From positions 1-10,885 of the forward strand of contig JAGLWW010000014.1 in NCBI GenBank assembly GCA_023133195.1: 10,885 nt of DNA, in the 5' to 3' direction. Shown here one piece after another: positions 6,443-10,885 of this stretch. The position numbers and the translations under genes were made by a program. Below the pieces are notes generated by a model, which saw only the letters and a program-made list of their open reading frames with translations, had not been told where the DNA came from and made no database searches. Numbering within the stretch: the stretch's first letter is position 1; every line of letters starts with the position of its first letter. The stretch comes from Candidatus Aenigmatarchaeota archaeon. GTDB taxonomy: Archaea > Aenigmatarchaeota > Aenigmatarchaeia > PWEA01 > JAGHBM01.

Positions 6443-6451
6443 CTATTTAAA
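6443..6451 (+). promoter_or_regulatory. Possible distal TATA box upstream of the prenyl synthase gene
   Basis: CTATTTAAA could drive transcription from about 6473 and give an 85-nt leader for the gene at 6559. That leader would hold two very short ORFs (GTG at 6473, ATG at 6492) and the inverted repeat at 6511-6531. It is one of two TATA candidates in this 182-bp intergenic region; which is used cannot be told from sequence. Confidence 0.3.
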
Positions 6452-6510
6452 CCTTTTTGACCTACTAAGCAGGTGAAAATTAAGGAAAAATATGGAAATT
6501 GTCGAAGTTA

Positions 6511-6531
6511 TGTTTAAATGCAAGTTAAACA
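6511..6531 (+). promoter_or_regulatory. Perfect inverted repeat over the proximal TATA box of the prenyl synthase gene
   Basis: TGTTTAA and TTAAACA are exact inverted copies separated by 7 nt (ATGCAAG). The left arm falls in the TATA-like TATGTTTAAAT (6509-6519), which would start transcription near 6540 and give a leader of about 19 nt containing the Shine-Dalgarno. An inverted repeat placed on a TATA box is the usual layout of an archaeal repressor operator. The arms are AT-rich, so chance cannot be excluded. Confidence 0.45.
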
Positions 6532-6545
6532 AACTTTTGTCAAAT

Positions 6546-6552
6546 GGAGTGA
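6546..6552 (+). promoter_or_regulatory. Shine-Dalgarno of the prenyl synthase gene
   Basis: GGAGTGA lies 6 nt before the ATG at 6559 and fixes that start. It shows that this gene is translated from a leadered mRNA, unlike its divergent neighbour. Confidence 0.65.
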
Positions 6553-6558
6553 TTTTTA

Positions 6559-7641
6559 ATGAAATCATGTGAAGAAAAAATTGATATAATAAAGGAACTG
6601 GAAAGCAAGAGACCTTTAATAAACAAGATAATTGAAAAATATGTCCCCAGAAAATATGATGAAAAGTTTTTGGAATTCACTCTCGGCAAGCCGAGATATA
6701 AATACAACACGGAAGCTCCCACAAAGGCCATAGCCGAGCCGACATGGGAATTCTTAGACAGGGGCGGAAAAAGATGGAGACCTGCATTGTTCCTTTTGGT
6801 AGTTGAGGCGCTTGGGGGCGACCCTGAGAAAGTTTATGATTTTGTTCTTATACCGGAACTTATCCACAACGGCAGTCTTTTCGCGGATGATATAGAAGAC
6901 AATTCGGAGATGAGAAGGGGAAGACCGTGCAGCCATTTGATATATGGAATTGATGTAGCAGTAAACTGTGGTAGCGCTCTTTATTTCCTTCCATTGCTGT
7001 CATTGATTAAAAATGGAAAAGAATTTGATGACACAACAATAAAAAAAGTCTATGAAATCTACATACAAGAAATGATAAACATCCATTTTGGACAGGCTAT
7101 GGACATCGCTTGGCACAACGGTATGGCTAACGCCAACAACCTTTCTGAAGAAGAGTATTTGCAGATGTGTGCTTATAAAACGGGAACACTGGCTAGGATG
7201 TCTGCGAAGATGGCAGCCTTGCTCTCGGGGGCAAGTGAGGAACAGATAGAAACTCTCGGTAAATTTGCGGAATCAATAGGCATTGCCTTCCAGATAAAGG
7301 ATGACGTCATGAACATAGAAGGCGGTCTTGGAAAGGAATATGGCGATGACATAAACGAGGGTAAGAGAACTCTCATGATCGTACATACACTTCACGTGGC
7401 TTCAGAGGAAGACAAAAAAAGACTAATAGATATACTAGGCATGCATACAAAAGATAAAAAATTGATAGACGAGGCAATAATCATACTTAAAAAATATGAT
7501 TCCGTAGAATATTCAAAAAACTTTGCGATGAACTTGATGGAAGAAACATGGGATGAGGTTGACAAGGCCCTGCCCGACTCTGAGGCCAAGAAGAAGCTTG
7601 AAACATTCGTGCACTATCTAGTAGCAGGAAGAAAAAATTGA
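6559..7641 (+). CDS. Geranylgeranyl-type polyprenyl diphosphate synthase
   Basis: A 360-residue trans-prenyltransferase that condenses dimethylallyl diphosphate with isopentenyl diphosphate units to make the C20 chain (or longer) of archaeal lipids; cytosolic. Seen: GGKRWRP at 69-75, the first Asp-rich motif DDIED at 110-114 followed by MRRGRP, KTG at 207-209, and the second Asp-rich motif FQIKDDVMN at 244-252. The third Asp of that second motif is Asn (N252), as in the animal and fungal GGPP synthase pattern FQIRDDYxN. The residue five before the first motif is Gly (G105), small enough not to block growth beyond C15, so C20 is likely; product length is inference. The protein is longer than the usual 290-330, with about 35 extra N-terminal residues. 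It is divergent from the isomerase gene, which makes its starter substrate. Confidence 0.92.
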   Translation: MKSCEEKIDIIKELESKRPLINKIIEKYVPRKYDEKFLEFTLGKPRYKYNTEAPTKAIAEPTWEFLDRGGKRWRPALFLLVVEALGGDPEKVYDFVLIPELIHNGSLFADDIEDNSEMRRGRPCSHLIYGIDVAVNCGSALYFLPLLSLIKNGKEFDDTTIKKVYEIYIQEMINIHFGQAMDIAWHNGMANANNLSEEEYLQMCAYKTGTLARMSAKMAALLSGASEEQIETLGKFAESIGIAFQIKDDVMNIEGGLGKEYGDDINEGKRTLMIVHTLHVASEEDKKRLIDILGMHTKDKKLIDEAIIILKKYDSVEYSKNFAMNLMEETWDEVDKALPDSEAKKKLETFVHYLVAGRKN

Positions 7642-7650
7642 GGTGATAAT

Positions 7651-7830
7651 GTGGGGATTTCGCTCAGAGTAGATAACGATGATATACCGTGGGGAGAAAA
7701 ATTAGAAGCAGAAAGACATTACGGAGAGATAATAAGACTTCAAAGCATGGCGGGAATACTACATTATGAAAATGGTGGTAACCCATATATAAGAAAATAT
7801 GTAAATCACAACGGACGTGGCACGCTTTAA
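7651..7830 (+). CDS. Small hypothetical protein (59 aa, GTG start)
   Basis: An open frame of 59 codons starts with GTG 9 nt after the prenyl synthase stop and ends in TAA. It is preceded by GGTGA (7642-7646), the common archaeal Shine-Dalgarno, 4 nt before the GTG. The product begins MGISLRVDNDDIPWGEKLEA and ends NPYIRKYVNHNGRGTL; it is soluble, mixed-charge and rich in Gly, Asn and Tyr. I recognise no family. It lies in the same frame as the upstream gene, so it could also be reached by readthrough of the TGA at 7639, or be a remnant of a longer C-terminus. The amino-acid make-up looks protein-like rather than random. If real it belongs to the prenyl synthase transcript. Confidence 0.5.
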   Translation: MGISLRVDNDDIPWGEKLEAERHYGEIIRLQSMAGILHYENGGNPYIRKYVNHNGRGTL

Positions 7831-7845
7831 ATCCACTCTTGTCGA

Positions 7846-7860
7846 TTTCTTTGTTTTTTG
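7846..7860 (+). terminator. T-rich tract, likely terminator after the prenyl synthase transcript
   Basis: The stretch TTTCTTTGTTTTTTG follows the small ORF by 15 nt. Archaeal termination commonly uses such T-rich runs without a hairpin. It precedes the promoter of the next gene, so termination here would be sensible. Confidence 0.4.
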
Positions 7861-7869
7861 TCGTGGTTA

Positions 7870-7880
7870 GGTTTATATAG
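7870..7880 (+). promoter_or_regulatory. TATA box of the HAD-like gene
   Basis: GGTTTATATAG contains the archaeal consensus TTTATATA. Its centre is about 27 nt before the ATG at 7903, so that ATG is most likely the first base region of a leaderless mRNA. This argues against the upstream in-frame TTG at 7858, which lies before the box. Confidence 0.7.
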
Positions 7881-7902
7881 CTACCTTGGAATTCGATATC
7901 CT

Positions 7903-8526
7903 ATGCCCCCGTATTCAAATCTAGTGTTAATGGACTTCGATAGATTGCTCGGAGATTTCAGGGAAAAGGCCTATGAAATGGGTTTGGGCCAGACTTACGA
8001 AGAGTGCAAGGACAATCCTTCTGCTTTTAAAAGGAAGGTTTATGAATATAAATTTGAAGAACTGAAAGAAATCATGAATGAACTAGCTGAAGGATGGAAT
8101 CCATATCCAAGTTCTTTTGAAACAATTAGAGAGATGAAAAAACGCGGTCGTATTAACATCGTAATTACAGACAATCCCATGTCACCTTTCAAGGAAAAAC
8201 TTATGGATAAGTTTTCTGAAAATGGCAGATGTTATCTTGATGATATGAAGTTCACATTCAGATTTGTTCCGGATAATGGGGGAATAAAAATAGAGGAAAT
8301 TCAGAGTAAGGAAAATCTCGCAAAAGAAATGCTTGAACTGTATGATGGCGGGGTCCTTATTGTTGAAGGCAAAAATGATGTAAAGGCCGTCGTGGGTGTC
8401 AGAGAATGGGCTGAAAAAAATAACATAAATATTAAAACAATTAAGGCAGGGAATAATTGTGTGAAATTGAATGATAAAGTACATTATTCTGTGGAAAATT
8501 TGCCAGATGTACTTGATTATATTTGA
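7903..8526 (+). CDS. HAD-like hydrolase family protein
   Basis: A 207-residue protein, counted from the ATG at 7903; the longer frame from TTG 7858 would put its start upstream of the TATA box. It has LVLMDFDRLL at 7-16, which fits HAD motif I (D11 nucleophile, D13 acid), a helical cap region (about 18-70), IVITDN at 86-91 for motif II (T89), a Lys at 136 that may be motif III, and LIVEGKNDVKAV at 152-163 where motif IV (GD-x-x-D) is expected, with E155 and D159. A conserved Gly-rich end KAGNN (181-185) is also typical of HAD folds. The motif IV stretch also resembles a TOPRIM strand (VEGKND), so that is the alternative. Substrate unknown; HAD proteins are mostly phosphatases. Its stop directly abuts the stop of argS. 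Confidence 0.62.
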   Translation: MPPYSNLVLMDFDRLLGDFREKAYEMGLGQTYEECKDNPSAFKRKVYEYKFEELKEIMNELAEGWNPYPSSFETIREMKKRGRINIVITDNPMSPFKEKLMDKFSENGRCYLDDMKFTFRFVPDNGGIKIEEIQSKENLAKEMLELYDGGVLIVEGKNDVKAVVGVREWAEKNNINIKTIKAGNNCVKLNDKVHYSVENLPDVLDYI

Positions 8527-10215
8527 TTACATAAGTTCAACTTCCTCTATCCCCATCAGTTCCAAACAGTTTCTCATTGTATAGATAAAAGACTCTACCA
8601 AGGCCAATCTTTCTTTCTCTTTTTCACTTTCTATTACGGGACAATTTTCATAGAACTTTGAGAAAAGCGAGGCCAGCTCGTAAGCATAATTTGCTAACAA
8701 ATGCGGCTTGTATTTCTCCGCTGCATTCTCTATTACTTCGGAGAATTTTGACAATTTCTTTGCAAGTTCAAATTCCTCTTTTTCTTCAAGTTCTCCTGCT
8801 TTTGGTTTCTCTTTTGACTTCTCCAAAATATTTTTTGCCCTCACAAGAGAGTACTGAAGATATGGGCCAGTCTCTCCCTCAAAGGATAGGGACTCCTCTG
8901 GCTTGAAAACAAAATCCTTATATTCATCATATTTCAAAAGGAAAAACTTTATCGCGCCAAGAGAAATATTATTGGACAACTCGTCCAGTTTTTTCTTATC
9001 CAGTCTGTTCCTTTTCTCTATCTCTTTCTTGGCTCTTTCTCTTAAATCATCCATCAAATCATCTGCATCCACTACCGTTCCTTCCCTGGATTTCATCTTA
9101 CCTGATGGGAGATTCACCATACCATAATTTACATGAATATTTTTCTTGGCAAACTTGTAACCTAGCTTTTTTAATTCTTCCAAAAGCTTGAAAAGAACGT
9201 CAAAATGATAGTTTTGCTCATTAGCCACAACATAGATAGACTTGTCGGGATTGAAGTCTTCATACTTGAGAAAAGCCAAATACATGTCCTGTGTCACATA
9301 CAGCGTTGTCCCATCCGCGCGTATTAAGAATTTTTTATCAAGACCGTATTTACTTAAGTCAAAGAAAACAGCACCTGTTTCATCTTTTTCAAACACGCCT
9401 TTCTTCAATCCCTCCAAAACCATCTCTTTTCCTTTCTTATACATCTCACTTTCCTTGTAAATCTTTTCAAATTTGACGCCGAATCTTTTGTAACTTTCCT
9501 CCATTCCTTTTTCTGCCCAGGAGTTCATCTTCTTCCATAAATCAAATGTTTCCTTTTCGCCAGATTCCCATTTTTTGAGCATTTCCTTTGCTTCTTCTTC
9601 AAGTCTTGAATCTTCTTTAACTTTTTGAGAAAATAATACATAGAAATCTCCCACAAAATGGTCGCCTTTCTTGTCGGGCTTTGCCCCGCCACCCCACTTC
9701 TGATATGCAAGCATGGACTTACAAATGTGTATACCGCGGTCGTTGTGTAAATTTACACGAAAGACTTTGTAACCAAGTTTTTCAAAAATCCTTGCTATGG
9801 CTTCCCCGATGGCCATGTTCCTCATGTGACCTAAATGCAGAGGTTTGTTAGTGTTCGGAGCAGGATATTCCACCATAACCTTCTCGCTAGAAGAACCGGA
9901 ACCATACTTCTCCTTTTTCTTGTTTATTTCCGAAATAACTTTCTCCGCCAGTTTTCCCCTGTCAAAAAAGAAGTTCACGTAAGGGCCCAGAACTTTCACT
10001 TCCCTGAAAACAGAATCCTTTGAAATCTTTACTTTTTTCGCAATTTCATTGGCTACTTCATTTGGGTTCTTCTTTTTTTCCTTGGCCAGTCCGAAACAGG
10101 GAAAGGCCAAATCTCCCATTTTCGGATCCGGTGGCTCCTCAAGAAACTCGGGCTTAACCTTAATTCCTGTTTTCTCTAAAGTTTTGCAGGCCTCGGTCCT
10201 GAAATCAGTAAACAT
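8527..10215 (-). CDS. argS: Arginyl-tRNA synthetase
   Basis: A 562-residue class I aminoacyl-tRNA synthetase that charges tRNA-Arg. Domain order: N-terminal tRNA-recognition domain (about 1-85, with GDLAFPCFGLAK at 34-45 and LGPYVNFFF at 76-84), Rossmann catalytic domain with the HIGH motif as HLGH at 127-130 inside APNTNKPLHLGHMRN, and the KMSKS loop as KMKSR at 373-377. The DALR anticodon-binding domain opens with GPYLQYSLVRAKNIL at 450-464 and the chain ends LMGIEEVELM, the usual class ending. Length and motifs are complete. The start at 10215 has a TATA-like box 26 nt upstream and no Shine-Dalgarno, so it is probably leaderless. The endonuclease IV gene lies 31 bp upstream on the same strand. 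The stop abuts that of the convergent HAD-like gene with no base between. Confidence 0.97.
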   Translation of the reverse strand: MFTDFRTEACKTLEKTGIKVKPEFLEEPPDPKMGDLAFPCFGLAKEKKKNPNEVANEIAKKVKISKDSVFREVKVLGPYVNFFFDRGKLAEKVISEINKKKEKYGSGSSSEKVMVEYPAPNTNKPLHLGHMRNMAIGEAIARIFEKLGYKVFRVNLHNDRGIHICKSMLAYQKWGGGAKPDKKGDHFVGDFYVLFSQKVKEDSRLEEEAKEMLKKWESGEKETFDLWKKMNSWAEKGMEESYKRFGVKFEKIYKESEMYKKGKEMVLEGLKKGVFEKDETGAVFFDLSKYGLDKKFLIRADGTTLYVTQDMYLAFLKYEDFNPDKSIYVVANEQNYHFDVLFKLLEELKKLGYKFAKKNIHVNYGMVNLPSGKMKSREGTVVDADDLMDDLRERAKKEIEKRNRLDKKKLDELSNNISLGAIKFFLLKYDEYKDFVFKPEESLSFEGETGPYLQYSLVRAKNILEKSKEKPKAGELEEKEEFELAKKLSKFSEVIENAAEKYKPHLLANYAYELASLFSKFYENCPVIESEKEKERLALVESFIYTMRNCLELMGIEEVELM

Positions 10216-10231
10216 AAGAAATAATTGGTAG

Positions 10232-10243
10232 TTTTTAATTAAA
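10232..10243 (-). promoter_or_regulatory. argS: TATA-like box of argS
   Basis: Read on the - strand, TTTAATTAAAAA lies about 23-28 nt before the ATG at 10215, in the 31-bp gap after the endonuclease IV stop. It fits a leaderless promoter of its own for argS. The gap is almost pure A/T, so the exact box is uncertain. Confidence 0.45.
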
Positions 10244-10246
10244 TAA

Positions 10247-10885
10247 TTAAAACTTGTGACCTAGCTTCTCAAACACTTTCTTCATCTTTAGTGAATCTAT
10301 TTCCAATACAGGACTTTCCGAGATTATTGTGATGTTTTGTTTTGAGAACAAGATTTCCTTGCAGACTATATCTACTGGCGGACTTTCCGTAGTTTCTTCA
10401 AAAGTAAGGTGACGCCTCTCACCCTTGTCTGTATACTCTATCTGTGAGAAGTGTGAGTGAAGATGGTCAAATTTTAATGTCTTTATTTTTTTCATGGCCT
10501 CTGCGTAGTCAAAAACACCCAAGTTTCTAGCCCATAAATGTGCAAAATCCACGCATAACGTGCATTGTTTCGTTCCAACCTCCTTTAGCATCATCACCAG
10601 TTCGTCAAGCGAGCCGAATTGTGAGGCTTTTCCTGTGGTTTCCATTGCTATTTTCGTTTTCCAGCCTTTTTCCTTTATTTTGTCTGTTATATCCAAGATG
10701 CCTTTTTTCACGATTTCATAAGTCTCCTTACGAGTATAACTACCGTAGAAACCCGGGTGAAAAACAACGGGACTTGCACCCATGTAGTGGGCCCTTTCAC
10801 AAGAAATCAGAATTCGTTGTTTTGAGGCCTTTATCTTTTCAGGCTCAATAGAAGCAAGGTTTATATAGTATGGAGCGTGAACAGA
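10247..10885 (-). CDS. nfo: Endonuclease IV / AP endonuclease family 2 (5' partial)
   Basis: The frame stays open to the right edge of the window, so the gene starts outside and 212 C-terminal residues are visible; about 65-70 N-terminal residues are missing. The internal ATG at 10783 is not the start, because the residues before it carry a core motif, SVHAPYYINLAS. The family is a TIM-barrel Zn enzyme that cuts DNA at abasic sites in base excision repair. Metal ligands in order, with E. coli equivalents: His of VHAPYY (H69), His of VVFHPGFYG (H109), Glu of AMETTGK (E145), Asp and His of CVDFAH (D179, H182), His of HLHSHFSQ (H216), His of GERRHL (H231), and Glu of ISESP (E261). The position of E. 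coli D229 appears as Glu or Arg in GERRHL; which one aligns is unclear by eye. It shares strand with argS, 31 bp downstream. Confidence 0.9.
   Translation of the reverse strand, partial: SVHAPYYINLASIEPEKIKASKQRILISCERAHYMGASPVVFHPGFYGSYTRKETYEIVKKGILDITDKIKEKGWKTKIAMETTGKASQFGSLDELVMMLKEVGTKQCTLCVDFAHLWARNLGVFDYAEAMKKIKTLKFDHLHSHFSQIEYTDKGERRHLTFEETTESPPVDIVCKEILFSKQNITIISESPVLEIDSLKMKKVFEKLGHKF

Noticed and set aside
7649-7672. ATG start after the prenyl synthase gene
   Set aside because: It gives only 7 codons before a TAG; the overlapping GTG frame is open for 59 codons.
10781-10783. ATG as the start of endonuclease IV
   Set aside because: Upstream residues in the same frame carry a core metal-ligand motif of the family; the gene extends past the window.
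10540-10851. 103-residue + strand frame at the right end
   Set aside because: It is antisense to the conserved endonuclease IV sequence and has no recognisable content.
10857-10868. AGGTTTATATAG, identical to the HAD-gene TATA region
   Set aside because: It lies within the endonuclease IV coding frame and encodes part of the conserved PYYINLAS motif on the other strand, so the match is explained by the protein.
1-10885. tRNA, rRNA, CRISPR array or insertion sequence
   Set aside because: I saw no cloverleaf with the T-loop consensus, no spaced direct repeats, no transposase motif and no terminal inverted repeats; genes fill nearly all of the window.

Overview
The window looks like part of an archaeal chromosome from an AT-rich, tightly packed genome. 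The evidence is a set of archaeal isoprenoid-lipid genes, several KaiC/RadA-like ATPases, an endonuclease IV of the archaeal kind, and promoters with a TATA-like box about 26-27 nt upstream of the start codon, which is the archaeal leaderless pattern. A reduced or DPANN-type lineage would fit the compactness and small proteins, but this is inference; no rRNA or other phylogenetic marker is present.

Left part (1-2543, + strand): the 3' end of a membrane protein, probably a UbiA-type prenyltransferase, is followed by a geranylgeranyl reductase-family flavoprotein and a two-domain V4R-type protein. This block is very AT-rich until about position 2215, inside the V4R gene, where GC content steps up.

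Middle (2545-5810): three single-domain KaiC-like ATPases surround a secreted/membrane coiled-coil protein. Two of the ATPases (2545-3231 and 5079-5810, both - strand) are close paralogs that share their promoter and start-proximal sequence. The third (4369-5082, + strand) is divergent and sits behind the membrane-protein gene with a strong Shine-Dalgarno. This is the least explained part of the window and resembles a signalling module of unknown role.

Right of that (5846-7641): a type I isopentenyl-diphosphate isomerase (- strand) is divergent from a geranylgeranyl-type prenyl diphosphate synthase (+ strand). With the geranylgeranyl reductase and the putative prenyltransferase, these cover several steps of archaeal ether-lipid synthesis: IPP/DMAPP interconversion, chain elongation, possible attachment of the second chain, and double-bond saturation. 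The KaiC cluster lies between the two lipid-gene groups.

End (7642-10885): a previously uncounted 59-codon ORF, a HAD-like protein whose start is best moved to 7903, arginyl-tRNA synthetase (- strand), and an endonuclease IV gene (- strand) that runs off the right edge. Convergent gene pairs meet with 0-1 bp between stops or a 4-bp overlap. I saw no tRNA, rRNA, CRISPR array, insertion sequence or origin.
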